Assembly: GCA_002633005.1 (NCBI GenBank)
Contig: NMRA01000568.1
Span: 96,577-160,576 of the forward strand
Direction: 5' to 3'
DNA length: 64,000 nt
Source of the DNA: Phoronis australis
Lineage: Eukaryota > Phoronida > Phoronidae
Shown: positions 32,705 through 45,503 of the stretch, piece after piece
How the letters are laid out: the number at the start of each line of letters is the position of its first letter
Numbering within the stretch: the first letter of the stretch is position 1
Translations under genes and position numbers: made by a program
The notes under the pieces: model-generated
Databases searched by the model: none
What the model saw: only the letters and a program-made list of their open reading frames with translations
What the model was told of the DNA's origin: nothing

Positions 32705-34135
32705 TTATGGCTCCTCGTGAAGAAAGTTTTCAAGTCTACAAGTCTCCTTTAGGAAAACGGACAGACGTTTCCATTTGTTGCCATGCACTATATGTTGTAG
32801 GCATGTAACAGTGCCATCCAGTAGGTTGCTCCTTAGCCTATAAAAAGCTGGGCAAGACTCTACCAGGTGTTTAGGAGATTCTACGTCAGTACCACACTCA
32901 GGACACACAGGGCTCCCCATATGCCCAGTAATGTGTCTGTGTCGGGCTAGGTTGCATTGGCCCGTCAAAATTTGAATGACGTGTCTTATACCCAATCTAT
33001 CTAGACTCAGAAGGCTTTTTGAACCTTTTGGTTCGATCACGTTGGTAAAATTCTCCTTGGTCTCTCTGCAGGAGTTAAGTGATGCCCACTGGGCTGCTGA
33101 CTGGGTATGTACCCAGTTGCGTATACTCATCTTGCAACATCCGTAAGATACCGGGATAGCAGGTTCAGGCACAAAATGCAGAACGTTTGCTCCTATCTTT
33201 GCGAGTCTGTCTGCATTCTCATTGCCATCAATTCCCACATGGCCCTGACGGTTCTTTCAATTGCAAGCTTGTTAAGCTCATTAATAGAAGCATTAACACA
33301 ACGAGAGTTGACCCTTAGTTTCTTTGGGGCTTTTATTGCTGCCTGGCTATCTGAAAAGATTGTAATTGGCCAATATGCCAAGCTCAGTGTTATATTGTTG
33401 TGCCAGTGGAGAAGCTCTATTAATTGCAGTGATCTCACCGTGAAACACCGTGGTAAAATTGCCTAGCGATACCCAGTTTTCTGCATCTGCAACAGGAAGG
33501 CTTGGAAAGTAGACCACAGCACCTGTCTGGCCATTTTCCAGTTTAGAGGCGTCCGTATAACAAATCACCTCATTCTTGTGTTCTCCGGTAGGCCATCCAT
33601 CGCCAATTTCCGTGAAGAATTTGTTTGTATGATTTAAAGCTGTGACCTGGACATCACTAGGCATGTTCCATAGTTGCCCATTAGATTATTGCAAACATTC
33701 CTGTGGCTTCTATGTGTAACGGAGTCAGGGATGTTAGTTTTCACCCACTGACCGTTATATCTGAGACGAAGTGCAGCACATGCAGCTTCACCCTCAAGGT
33801 ATATATATAGTGGTGGTAGACCGATTAGCATTCAGTCTAGGGCTGCAGAAGGCGTTCCTGGAAAAGCAGAGGTTATGCAGACAAGCTGGACGTTGCAACT
33901 GCCTAAGTTTGTTAATAATTGTAATCTGTTTTAGTGCTGTTACCCATATCGACGCAGCATAGGACATTATAGGTCGGATAACAGCAGTATAAATGCAGAA
34001 CATATTCTTGGGAGACATTCCCTAAGTTTTACCCACAGCACGACTGCATCTCACCAATGCATATTTGGCTTTTGAGATTTTTTCTGTAATATGCGGGGTC
34101 CAGGAAAGACGACGGTGTTTTTGGGACGTGGAGTC
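32705..34135 (-). pseudogene. LINE ORF2 3' part: RT tail and RNase H (Jockey/I-group-like)
   Basis: From 34135 downwards, in several frames: SWTPHITEKISKAKYALVRC (RT thumb), IYTAVIRPIMSYAASIWV, LPPLYIYLEGEAACAALRLR, then RNase H motifs CYTDASK (Asp), FHGEITAI (Glu), IFSDSQAA (Asp) and GIDGNENADRLAK (Asp). The tail ends with VCPECGTDVESPKHLVESCP (Cx2C...H...C) and a stop near 32705. A stop after AVGKT and several frameshifts (near 33800, 33650, 33350, 33230) show decay. The palm with YxDD is absent, so it is 5' truncated at about 34135. RNase H downstream of RT is typical of I-group and related LINEs. Confidence 0.85.
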
Positions 34136-34154
34136 TATTTCTGATATAATTTTT

Positions 34155-34205
34155 TGGATACAAGGTCAAAGTCAAGGTCAAATGATAGGTCAAAGGTCAC
34201 GTTGA
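34155..34205 (+). repeat. Cluster of AAGGTCA half-sites
   Basis: GGTCAAAGTCAAGGTCAAAT, ATAGGTCAAAGGTCACG. This looks like a simple repeat common in invertebrate intergenic DNA; a nuclear-receptor function is not supported by context. Confidence 0.35.
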
Positions 34206-35624
34206 ATTGAGACAAGGAAAATTAATCAATTTTGGCCGACGAAATGTTAAATTTATGGGAAATGCGGAATTATAATTTCTTTATCATTTCTGTGATTCCA
34301 TTACATGAAGAATAAGGGACAGCTAAATACTGGAATAAGATATCCTCCCAACATCTCAATAACTAGTTTAAAATATTGTCGCACCGGACCTACGCATGTT
34401 GCTCAAGGATGCCCACCGCACTGATCCCGTTGGACCATCTTTATGCTTTATTAGTTGAAACAGAGTTGAGGAGCTTGACTCAAGCGACCAGCAGTGTATC
34501 CCGTGTGACTTGAACACACAACCTTGAGTAGAAGCCACACGTTTTTGCCTCATCGTGAATAGCGGTATGTGTATAGATTACACGCAATCTGTTCCGGGTA
34601 CATGTACGTAGACTGGGACTAGTATTAATTCAGGGAAAACTCATAAACTATGACTTCTGGAAGGAAATTACTCATGCGCGTACCCAGGGGAGTGTGTATA
34701 GACCAAGAGATTTTAATAATAGTTGTACTACAGTCCTGTCATCTAAGTGTTGACAGCTGTGCTTCGAGTAGAACTTTCTTGACATTATTAGACAGGTGCT
34801 CCACATACAAGAAACTTCAATATAAACTTCGATGAAAGAACTCTGTCAGGCTGCTAAACTTTGAATAAACTTCGTGCCAGAAATGTTTGGCACTTTAGTC
34901 GAACACTTATCACACGTTTATCGAACTTTTGTCGTAGTTTAGGTTGAATTTCGCTTAATCGAGAGAAAATGTATCATATTACACGCGCGCACCTGGGGGG
35001 GCTCAACTGAGCCTCCCATTTGCCTAAATGGGCAAAAAGGTCCGAGAAAACGAAACAAAGTCCACTAAAAAGGCGCGAATGCACAATTCATAGCCCTGAA
35101 TGAGATATCCAGTTTTTGGTCCCCGTTTTTTGTTTATAAAAGGTCCACATTGCCAAAAATTCCAGCCCCCCCCCATATTTTAGACTGGGTTTGTGCATGT
35201 ATTAGTGTTATAAAATGAAACAAATGCGTTCAAATGTGGAAGAGGTGTGGGTTTCTTCGGAGTGTTTTTTTTTTCTTTTTGGAGAAGAGGTTTTTCGTAG
35301 AATTGTTTACTTGGAGTAATGGACAGTACCGGTAACCATACTGGACGCACCAGTAACTGCTGAGCACATGAGCATTTCCATGCCATATGCTTTCTCTATT
35401 TTGCCAATACAACACTCATGAAACTTGTGAGCAAAATTTTTGGCCAACTATAGTAAATTCAAAATGGCGGAATCCACCATCTTTAATTGCAAAAAATGCT
35501 CAAAGTTGCATTAATTTTTTTCTCCTGATCACATTTAATATACTTTAACAATAAAACTTTACAGTAATCAACATTGCAGGGTTCACTATGGGAGCTATTG
35601 GGCTGGCAACTAGACTATTAGCAC

Positions 35625-35945
35625 TACAAACTGTCCTCACGCGGTATCCTTAGTAATACAAACTGTCCTCACACGGTATCCATAGTAATACAAACTGTCC
35701 TCACGCGGTATCCTTAGTAATACAAACTGTCCTCACGCGGTATCCTTAGTAATACAAACTGTCCTCACACGGTATCCTTAGTAATACAAACTGTCCTCAC
35801 GCGGTATCTTTAGTACTACGAACTGTGTTCACATTGTACCATTAGTAATACAAACTGTCCTCACAAGGTATCCTTAGTAATACAAACTGTCCTCACGCGG
35901 TATCATTAGTACTACAAACTGTTTTCACAAGTTACCATTAGTACT
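35625..35945 (+). repeat. 32-bp minisatellite (~10 units)
   Basis: The unit TACAAACTGTCCTCACGCGG plus TATCCTTAGTAA is repeated about ten times. The first six units are near-identical and the later ones diverged. Confidence 0.95.
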
Positions 35946-36164
35946 ACAGACTATCTTCACTACACGCAATGGTCATATTCCATATCGAAGTCGCCAACAC
36001 ATTTATTCTTTATAGCCCTTTTATTTCCGAAGGTGCACCTTGGCTTATATTTAAAGAATTAGAAAGGTGAAGAAATAGCTATTTATCAGAATGCTTGCAA
36101 CATACAGTCACAAATTCTCGGAAAACTATTTTAAAAGCTTGGTTTTTTATCTTACTTTCTTTAT

Positions 36165-36420
36165 AGTGTTTCATCACTATTAGCGTCGTCATTGTCATCG
36201 TCACTGTAATCATCGTCGTCTTCGTCATTATTATTAAATTCCTAATCATCATCATTTCTATTATTACCATCATCATCATATTATTGTTGTTGTTGTTTTT
36301 GTTGTTGTTGTTTCCATTATTATTATTACTATTGTTCTTATTATTGTTGTTACTGTTGCTGTTCCTTTTGCTGTTGTTGTTGTTGTTGTTGTTGTCGTCG
36401 TCGTCGTCGTCTTATTGCGA
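36165..36420. repeat. Compound trinucleotide microsatellites
   Basis: Blocks of (CAT/CGT)n, (TTG)n, (ATT)n and (TCG)n. Any open frame here is a by-product. Confidence 0.9.
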
Positions 36421-36979
36421 ATTGCTACAGGAAAGCTCCAAATAACGTTGATAAGCTGTCGAACATGAAAATTTAATCAATTTGTTGGCATCGCCATCAC
36501 ACTCTACGTTGCTTAATCTCATCCTACGTTTTTTAAAATCTCTTACATACTGCAAGGATACTCATTAGAATTTAGTAAACTAATGAAATGTTCAATATCA
36601 ATATGCTCCGTAACTTCTTGCTAATTTCGCCTTTTTCAAGAACTGACACAAATTCGTTACATGCATCAAAATAAAAGTTAAAGTATCTTACCCCTAGCAG
36701 AAAAAGAGCCTGTTCCGAAGAAATCCTAGGAGAAGAGTGAAAAAATCTTATGTTATTAATGGACATGTCCAAGGTATAAAAGCCCTCGGGCTTCGATTAA
36801 ATTATGAAGTGCATACAGGATACAGTGCGTGCCCTCGGAGGTTTCTATTCAATCTAAATTCGTCAGTAATGTAATATCACTTACCCGCTAGGCCACCAAT
36901 ACATCTGCAGAAAACTTCCAATAGGCACTGAGAACAATGCTTCATAGTTGTGTTGCTTACAGTGTTTTCTCTAATAGTA

Positions 36980-37240
36980 CGTACTTTCTATTAATTCGTA
37001 CACGGTCATTGAAACATGGCTTTTGTCTCTTATAGTTCGTGCTGTAGGAGTCCGAGGGATACATAATTCATATACATATTTGCATCTGAAAAATAATTCG
37101 TACACGCTTTTTGGATAGGTAAAATGGAAATTCGTATTCTTGTACATAACACAAATCAATAATCAATTCTATTCGGGTAATCGGAATTCGTGATTTGATA
37201 TACTACGCTACTCGCTATAGCTCAGTGGAAAAGTCGTTTT
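36980..37240. repeat. Dispersed repeat family B, copy 1
   Basis: TTAATTCGTACACG and AATAATTCGTACACGC recur at 36990 and 37090, followed by GGGTAATCGG and CTCGCTATAGCTCAGTGG (an A-box-like string). The same combination occurs at 41085-41200. A tRNA-derived SINE is possible, but no B box was convincing. Confidence 0.35.
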
Positions 37241-37487
37241 TGAGATGGCCATTTTTGGCGACAGTAAATGTGGAAATGGCGATAAGATTTTCCAGCGCGT
37301 GGCTAAATGGCAGTACAAATGTCAGAACAATAGATTTGCCTTCAGATTAGTCCTAAATTTACAAAACTGCAGAGTACTAATTCCGTACCGTCCTGCAGTC
37401 TTGCTGGAGCTGATTCCGACGAGTGTAGTGAGCAGACGACCAGTGACTACTCAGCGCTCCATTTGGATTTGCAGAACGGAGAATCTT

Positions 37488-38500
37488 GACTGAGCACCTT
37501 GACCTACATTCTACAGATGTGACGTCACACGGATGGCGCGCAATTTGCCACAGGTCACAAGAGTTCATGAACTAGAAAGTGTGATGTCCCCGATGAGTGG
37601 CGAATTTGTGTGGAAAAGAAATTTTTGTGTCTGACGTTGAATCATCTCTTTGTTTCAAAACCCCTTACGTAATAATCATCAATAAGATATAAGAATTTTA
37701 AAAGATGAAAGCGTTCAGAAAATCTACGAAGCTGTTGTGGTTGCTCGGCCTAAATGCTGGTATATTCAATGAATGTGACCATTGTGATCGACGTCTAAGT
37801 CGGTCAAATAAGCCGAGTTTTGCTGTTCAATCGTCTTATTTTTCACCGAACTCAATGGACAATAGTTGTCACTTATCGTTCACCCAATAAACTTTTTATA
37901 ATAAATCATTTCACTATGTTTCACCGGTTTCAATGATATAAGTCTTGGGGTTATGGCAAACAAGAACCAGGTGAATTGGGATAGTGTAAATTGATCTTTC
38001 GTGTCAAAAATACATAAAGAACTCGGATAGTTCATTTTTAGCTGTTACATAATCCCCCGTGCTTTTGAGATTAAACATTCTGTCGGGTATTTTTCGGTGA
38101 GTAGTTTGAACCTAAATCTAGCTTTCACTTCCTATAAGTGAATTCAGGTTTTCAACATGAGTGGCTCTCCGACGCGATTATTGTCAAGTTCTAGACCCAA
38201 AAACTGCAGCTCTCCTGCTCGTAAGAATGGAGTAAATTAGAGTAATGAGAATGCTTGTACAATATGTGATGCAGGAATATTACACCTGTGTCAAAAATAA
38301 TTAAATCAAACAGAATGTATGTTAAATTTGATTATCAAATAATACGTAGTTCCTGCCATTTCAAAATACACACGTGTGACATGATAATAAAAACAATGAA
38401 TTCAGTGATTACTTTATACTAATCCAACTGTTGACCTAAATACAGCGGTGGGGCGGCAGTAGCTGTAGAATGTAGGTCAAGGTGCTTGGTCAGAATTCAA
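37488..38500. repeat. Widely spaced inverted repeat
   Basis: AGCACCTTGACCTACATTCT + ACAG at about 37495 is exactly reversed at about 38465 (CTGTAGAATGTAGGTCAAGG + TGCT). The L1/Tx1-like fragment begins just right of the second arm. The nature of the element is unknown. Confidence 0.4.
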
Positions 38501-38539
38501 AATGATAATGTAAAAAGATTGAATGTTGGTCAGCTAGAA

Positions 38540-40560
38540 TTAAAAAAAAAATATTCAATATGCAGACGACACAGTTCTTTGCCTGGATGGTTCCAGTGAA
38601 TCGTTGAGAAATTCTCTCGGTCTTTTAGACCAGTTTCATAAATATGCGGGTATACTAAACCGAATCTAGACAAAACCCATTGAGACTCGAAAACAGACGT
38701 TTATGTGAGGACAAAAAAATTCTTGGTACACGGATTCGGTAACTGTTCTTGGGATCAGGTTCCATATGAATTTATCAAATACGATTCATTTAAACTACAA
38801 TAAAAAATCAGGGAGATTCGTAATGTTTTAACAACTTGCTCAAAGAAGTCTTTTACCCCTCCAGGACGTATTACTGTACTTATGTTCTTGGTACTTTTAA
38901 AGTTGGTTCATCTTCACTCTGCTCTCCAGACACCGCCGGATGAAATCGTTGACCTACTAGAGAGATTTCTTTACAATTTCATTTGGGAAAATAAACCAGA
39001 CAAAATCAAAAGAATAAAATTTTCAAGATTTTTCGCTTGGCGGTTGTCGGATGGTTCATTTGAGATCCTTTGTAAAATCTATTTAAAAAACTTGGTTTAA
39101 AAGATTATTATTAACTGATGATATTGCCTGGAACTGAAGCTATTCTCACACCAAATGACATATTTTTAAGAATTTTTTTCATTTTGGTAAATCATTTCAC
39201 CGAAGTTAATCCAAGCAAACAAAAAAATTGTTTTGGCAAGGAGTTTTTTAAAACTTCTTAAAACAACAGATGAAAATTTATCCGGTACTTTGGAGAATAC
39301 TAAAGATTTGATTTATTTGGAATCTCTTTGGTTTAACACAAAACTGTCAATAGCAAAAAATATTTTTTATAAACAATAGTATGGGAAAGGCATAAAGTAT
39401 ATTGATGATCTCTTAAATTCTCATGGTGAACTGATGACTTATGACCAGTTTTGCTACTTCGTTCGCTGTTTTCCCGTGGTGTGCGATANACATGGATCTG
39501 AATGGCTGACCCCCCACCTTGCCGCTTGTTGGCTGTACAGTGGTCGGTGGATCCGTGGACTGATACTTTAAGAACAGATGAAAATTTATCCGGTACTTTG
39601 GAGAATACTAAAGATTTGATTTATTTGGAATCTCTTTGGTTTAACACAAAACTGTCAATAGCAAAAAATATTTTTTATAAACAATAGTATGGGAAAGGCA
39701 TAAAGTATATTGATGATCTCTTAAATTCTCATGGTGAACTGATGACTTATGACCAGTTTTGCTACTTCGTTCACTGTTTTCCCGTGGTGTGCGATATGTT
39801 GTTCGGAATCTGTTCAGAAGTCATTCCTGTTTCGATGCATCTCAAGTTATTCTTTATCGTTCAGATTTTGCTTCGACTGCTGTTAATTGTAATAATGTAT
39901 GCAAACTGTTTATAATCCATTCATCATGTCTTTGTATAAAAACTCAACATGTAATTGCATGGGAAAGTTGTCAGATATTGCGCAGTCAGAAGAATGGCGG
40001 CATATGTGTAATATATATAATTTTACTAAGGATACAAAATTGAGGTGGTTTAAATAAGTTCGGTGTAACAAATTCACGCTTTTGTACTTTTTGTAATAGT
40101 GAGTCTGAAGATCTTGGTCACTTGTACTGGTTTTGTAAAATGGTTCAAATTTTTGGGTGATTGTAAACAACTGGATCGTATCGAAAACTGGTGAATCTCT
40201 CGAACTGAACTTACATGATGTTTTGTTTGGCAGACATGATGCGGAAAATGTTATTAATTTGGTTATATGTTTGGTTAAATATCATATTTATAAAACGAGA
40301 GTAAACTCTAGTGTTCCATGTTTGCAGCTACTCAAAATAAAACTCTCAAAATATCGCAAGCTTGAAAAGGTAATCTTCTATAATAATTGCCAATATGACT
40401 TATTCGTTGAAAGATGGACCCATGTGATTCATCTATTTGTTTAGTTTTCGTCTTTTATAATATTCTGATCCAGGGTGTGCTTGGGATGTATGTATGCCTG
40501 CATGTATGTGTTTTCCTACTTTTTGTACTGTGAAATATTTTGTTCAAATAAATATATGAA
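38540..40560 (+). pseudogene. L1/Tx1-like LINE ORF2, 3' fragment
   Basis: Broken plus-strand coding trace: PDEIVDLLERFLYNFIWENK (38939-39000), the F.WxNK..KI motif of L1-type RT thumbs; ESLWFNTKLSIAKNIFY (39310 and again 39620); and CTFCNSESEDLGHLYWFC (about 40085-40138), the C-terminal zinc knuckle. It ends in AATAAATATATGAAAAAA (about 40548-40565), a short A-rich tail. Multiple stops and frameshifts are present. The 5' end is truncated inside the RT domain. Confidence 0.75.
39265..39796 (+). repeat. 224-bp near-identical duplication beside an N
   Basis: 39265-39488 and 39573-39796 differ at one base. They are separated by the N at 39489 and about 83 unrelated bases. The second copy continues the LINE trace, so the first may be an assembly artefact. 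Confidence 0.9.
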
Positions 40561-41084
40561 AAAAGGATTCTCCATTCGGCCTTGGATTGCAACTATTCTC
40601 ACGTGGCAATAGTGCAGATGTGAGCGCGTGCAAGCTTCAAATGACGCACAGGTTGCATCATTGATAGTTCATGGTTGCAGTCCCGTGACATGATTAGAAC
40701 AGCACACGTATAAGCTGTCAAGTTCTGCGTCAGAGAGCAATTAATTAGTTGTTTGATGAAATAAAAGTTCAAAAAACTAATTCAGGTGTGTTTTTGTGTT
40801 TGGGAATGTTTATGTTCGAGACTCCGTGACCCGATGAATTGTCAACGTTAGGTTTAGTGCGGCTCTCTTATCTCGAACGCCCAGAGCCGCTCATTTGCCG
40901 TTACCTGAAACGCTACGCAAGGAAGTTAAGAATCGTGGTGTAAGCGGAGTCGTTAATCAAAAATTGCTACAAAGGCATTACTCAACAACAGGTGTTTGCC
41001 TATTAATATCTTAAGAAAAAGATACTAATGACTTTGACTGGAGTTGAGTTTAGTAAACTCGTACAGCCGGGGGGGTCCCAGGGA

Positions 41085-41210
41085 AAAAATAATTCGTACA
41101 CGTATCCGCGTCGGGAAAAATAACTTGTAGACAGAGCGTCGAGTAATCGGCACCGGCGGTTTGCTATACCACTAAGTTAGTGGCGAGCTTTAAAACCAGC
41201 GAGTACGCGA
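41085..41210. repeat. Dispersed repeat family B, copy 2
   Basis: AAAATAATTCGTACACG at about 41085 is followed by GAGTAATCGG and a CTATACCACTAAGTTAGTGG block. It parallels 37090-37225. Confidence 0.35.
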
Positions 41211-42253
41211 ATGTTCGGTGTCGGTTGTAATCAACCGGGACTCAGCGCTCGAGATGACTAGCTGCAGGTCACATGTGTGACCTGAAAGTCGGATATGCAA
41301 GCCGAGACTTTAGACATCCCGTATCAAGTCGCAAAATGCGACCTGTAAGCTCCTGAGTACACAAGCCCAGTTTTTGGTGTCAAGCTGATACCTGGCAAAC
41401 ATGTCGTGCGAATCCGGACGTTATATTATGGTTGTAGCGTAATCAAGTTGAACACTAACGAACACCCCTCTTCAATGAGTTGTAAACATGTCGCGTGAAC
41501 ATGGGATATTTTAGAACTGATCTTTGATGCGTTTCACTGGCTAGTTCTGTCGGCTACTTTTGAAATTTTTAAGATGCGCCGAAAAGACGTTCCGAGTGGC
41601 AGTTGACTTACTAAACTGAGGATGTGTAACAGCAATCTGGGAACGCAGATAATTCAATCGCTCAAAATGATTTCCAATTAAAACGTTACAGTTGATAATA
41701 ACCAACTCTTAATCTCTCTGCCATACTAAGCCTTTTCAACCTTTCTCCTGCCGCTCGCTCTCCATTTTTAACTTCTTGAGGGTGTTTGAACTAAGAATTC
41801 TACTTAATCTCCAGATTGCGTATGCGTGAACTTGGAATTAAATATCCATTTTAGCAATCAGGTGAAATTTTCGTTCAGTGCAAAGAATTTTTTGTAATTA
41901 TTGACCTCACGATCACCCACTTTCTTCTGCACCGGAATTTGTGACGTAGAATCGGAGGAATACGTGGATGTTTAATAAACTATTGCTTGGTGAATAAGAT
42001 CGTCAATTGTTAAAAGAAACTATACAGACTGGTTAAATTTAAAGTTTCTCGGGTATTCCAATTTCGCGCAAGTGCAATCTTGAGATCAAGCAAAATTCTA
42101 AGCTCAAGCATGCGACAGGATTTGACAACACTGTGTTCCTCAGCAATCGCCGAATTTCGATTGACACTTTGTCGGCCATCTTTTTAGAGGTGCAGTTCAT
42201 TTAGACTAAGAATTGAGCTAAAATTCTGTATTAAATTCAGTTTATTTTAAAGA

Positions 42254-42715
42254 GGCATGGGACGTGAAAGCTCGTCAAAACTGACGAAAGTTCCATCCAG
42301 CAATGTCTAGAACAGAGAAATTCACTGTCCCCTTTGAAGAAATTTTCAGAAAAAATCACAAATTTCACGATTTTCGAAATACACGCATGCGCTTATAGTT
42401 AGTTGTTTGAAGTCACTAGAGGTTAAAGGTCACGTTTTCCTTATAAGGGAAATGTGCTACGTATAATAAGTTTCGATACCAAATAAGGAGACGAGCTTCG
42501 CCTTGTGAGAGAAAAAGCGATGCAGATGACAGATTGCTTTTTGACATTTGAAACTGAAAGAAAATAAAACAGAAATTAAAAATCTTCAAGAACAGATCCT
42601 AAAAATACTTGGTGAGTTAGTTGAATTCTGTTTCAGTGGCAGAGAATCACTTCCAGTATTGCAATTTAGTCTGTTTATGGCGTCCCAGGTCTCTTTAAAA
42701 AAAATCGACGTCATG
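42254..42715 (+). repeat. Dispersed repeat family A, copy 2
   Basis: It starts GGCATGGGACGTGAAAGCTC like copy 1. It extends beyond copy 1 through GAAATTAAAAATCTTCAAG and TTCAGTGGCAGAGAATCACT, which are shared with copy 3. Confidence 0.6.
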
Positions 42716-43119
42716 TTCAAAGAGCATTATTTGGACTTAGGTTTCGAATGAAATGGTTTGCGTTAAGATCCGTTTGATGAAGCTTTTAACAAAAAATGAA
42801 GCAATATAGTATCTTGAAAAAGTTTGCAGAAATAGCTTCATATGACGTATTGTCTACCTGTGATAAATTTATTCTGTCCTAATGCTTTCCTAGGACAATA
42901 ATCCAGTTTTCTCCTTTTACCTTACAATTGACATATTTCGCGAGACAGATGAAAGCGTATAAAAGAAGATGAATGACATATACAAGTTAGCGATCCATCA
43001 TCATTGTTAAATCTCGTGTTACATACAGTAGCTTTCAACAAAAACACGGAAATGTTTGGATTCGGACATGACTCCGCAGTACCGCGCAGGCCTACATGTA
43101 CAGAACTACGAAATTTCGC

Positions 43120-43320
43120 AAAATGTAAATGTTTTTTGGGGGCGACAATATGTGCCATCACGTCACCGTATATATTGTAGCACTCCAAGCACACCGTCGC
43201 CATATGCGGCAATATATGCAAAGAACGCCGACGCAGTATTGTCGCCCAGGCGACAGTTTGCGTCGATGTTGACGGCATATATTGTCACCTGCACAACAAT
43301 ATACGTCGAGCCCAAAATAT
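43120..43320. repeat. Cluster of TATATTGTCGCC-like inverted motifs
   Basis: CGACAATATGTGCC, CCGTATATATTGTAG, GGCAATATATGC, GTATTGTCGCCCAGGCGAC, GGCATATATTGTCACC and ACAATATACGTCG lie within 200 bp in both orientations. This suggests a small palindromic repeat; function unknown. Confidence 0.4.
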
Positions 43321-44099
43321 AGCACTACATCCGGGTATATTTTAGGAAGTCTTGGATCAAAATTGCACCAGCAATTAAACGCAGGATTTTCTCGGACGGC
43401 GTTTGAAACCGGCGTTTGACGCCTACGCAGTTATTTCTGTTAACATAGTGAAGTGGGGACATTTGTGAGGATGAAGTAAGCAACACTTGGCCTCAGAACC
43501 CACATGATATTACTCAAAATAACTCATTTCAGATAGCAACACATGTTATTTTAGTGTCATGATAGCAAGTGGCTTGAATGGAGGATATTTTTGCAGTGGC
43601 TAAAATCATGAAAAAGAAACACTTTCTGACATCGTCACACTTGTAAGTGTAAAACTAGCTCTAAGTCCCCTTAAAGAACGTATTTAGCAGTGAAGAACGT
43701 TTAAAAACCTGACTGAGAACCCAAACGTCGCAAAATGACACATTTTCAACAATTTGAGCATTTTCATACACACAGGGAAAGAGTTTTAAGTATTTAAACA
43801 CGCTGTGTTTAGTGATTTACGCGAATTGGTTTTCAGGAGTTAAAGAAAACAGTAAAGTGAACTTTGGATAAGTTCTTAGGCAGACTTTGATAATTGTATT
43901 GTGAAAACAGTAAAGCAGCATTTTGTCCTGATTAGCTGTCAAAAATCGAAAATCGAATTAGGGGTTTTACTATTACTATGTTATTGGTCTCAACAGTATT
44001 CCAGTATTGTCTATTTCGAACCTTTTCGCTGTCCATGAAAAGTGCACTTGATTACTTCACATAAATTACACAAAGTTATGTTGTTTTGTTATTCTTGTT

Positions 44100-44159
44100 A
44101 TCATCATCGATGTCATCATCATCCAACTATATTCACCGTCATCGTCATCATCATCGTCG

Positions 44160-44196
<37 letters not shown>

Positions 44197-44240
44197 TGTC
44201 ATCATCATCATTATCAACATCGTCATTATTTTCATAATCA
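44100..44240. repeat. (CAT)n microsatellite
   Basis: A long, nearly pure run of CAT/ATC triplets. The poly-His or poly-Ile frames across it are artefacts. Confidence 0.95.
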
Positions 44241-44559
44241 CCTAGATTGCATTACAGTTAATGCTTGCGTGATTGTCTCCTTGTTCAATCCAACTCAAGA
44301 CCTCTTTGTTGATTGCTTCCTTTCTGATTTGCGCAAAGGTTACAGGGAAAATGGTAGTGTTCGCAGGAGATTCGCAGCAACGCACTTGTAGGTTTAGTAA
44401 TGGGCATGGGGGTGACAACTAGAGTGACCAAAAAGACAGTTATGTTCAAAGCAGGTTATAAAGTTTGATTGACACTTGCAGACGTAGTAGCGTGAAAATT
44501 AAGCTATACATCATCAGATTTCAGCAACAAGTGAATGAGTAAATGTAGTGTGGTAAAGA

Positions 44560-44965
44560 AAATGAAATTCGCGCGAATGAAAAACTGTGGTTACCACAGA
44601 GTTTCCAATGTTCCTCCCAATTATGTTAAATGCTCGCACGCGCTCACAGTCAGTTGCTTGAAGTCGCTTGAGGTCAAATGTCACATTTTTCATATAAGGG
44701 AAATTGCTATGTCTATGTCTTGCCACACCAAATAACGAGACGTGCTTTGCCTTGTGGAGAAAAGTCGACGAAGTGGCAAGCAGTTGACGGATCGTTTTTT
44801 TAACTTTTAAACTAATAGAAAATGCTTTGATATTAACAGAAATTAAAAATCTTTACGAAGAAAGTTCTAAAAATACCTAATGAGCAGCTTGAATTTTGCT
44901 TCAGTGGGAGAGAACCACTTTCATTGTTGTAATTAAGTCTGATTATCGCGTTCCAGAACATTAAC
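44560..44965 (+). repeat. Dispersed repeat family A, copy 3
   Basis: It shares CTGTGGTTACCACAGAGTTT and GTCAGTTGCTTGAAGTCGCT with copy 1, and GAAATTAAAAATCTTTACGA and TTCAGTGGGAGAGAACCACT with copy 2. Confidence 0.6.
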
Positions 44966-45106
44966 AGCAAGCCCTTTGGGGAAACTTACCGGTTTTGGTA
45001 TTATTTTGGCCAAAAAGGAAAATCTCACAAATGGCGCTTTTTACAGTTGGCTAAAAATTGTTAAACAATCTGCATGATTGACTGGCTGAAGACAACTGTT
45101 ACATAT

Positions 45107-45503
45107 ATGGTATTTCACTCGTTAAATATATTTATGTGAGCATATGGACTCGCCTTACTCCTTTTCCCCCTCACCTTGGTCTATTCCATTATTCCCTCGT
45201 GCAGGACTACACGACGTTTTTCCAGCCTTCGCATTGGCCTGTTGTTATCACGTGCCTCGAGTTTGGTCAGCTCTTGGCTCTTATAGGCTGATGATTGTCA
45301 CGTGTCTTTAGGGGCGCTTTTTATTGCCCATCTTACCAGAGATTACCTATTATACTTATTTACCCGTATTCATTTTACTGTAATTGTACTAGTCATAATA
45401 AATGACCTTATATCGCCTACATCAGTCTCCTTTCATCTCTGGTAACGAGCTTGCGACGCACGTATCATTTATCTATTATCCGGGACATATGTCGATCATA
45501 AAT
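45107..45503 (+). mobile_element. Retroelement copy, plus orientation (partner of 46655-47425)
   Basis: From ATGGTATTTCACTCGTTAAA to GGGACATATGTCGATCATAA this stretch matches the reverse complement of 46655-47425, with an internal deletion of a few hundred bp that removes the zinc-knuckle coding part. Shared landmarks are TTTGGTCAGCTCTTGGCTCT, TTACCAGAGATTA and CATCTCTGGTAAC. Confidence 0.7.

Noticed and set aside
35625-35945. CRISPR-like regular array
   Set aside because: A directly adjoining 32-bp minisatellite without spacers, in an animal genome.
36079-36279. Met/Thr-rich minus-strand open frame
   Set aside because: Translation of ATG/ATC-type microsatellites.
44042-44391. Poly-His / poly-Ile open frames
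   Set aside because: Products of a CAT-triplet microsatellite.
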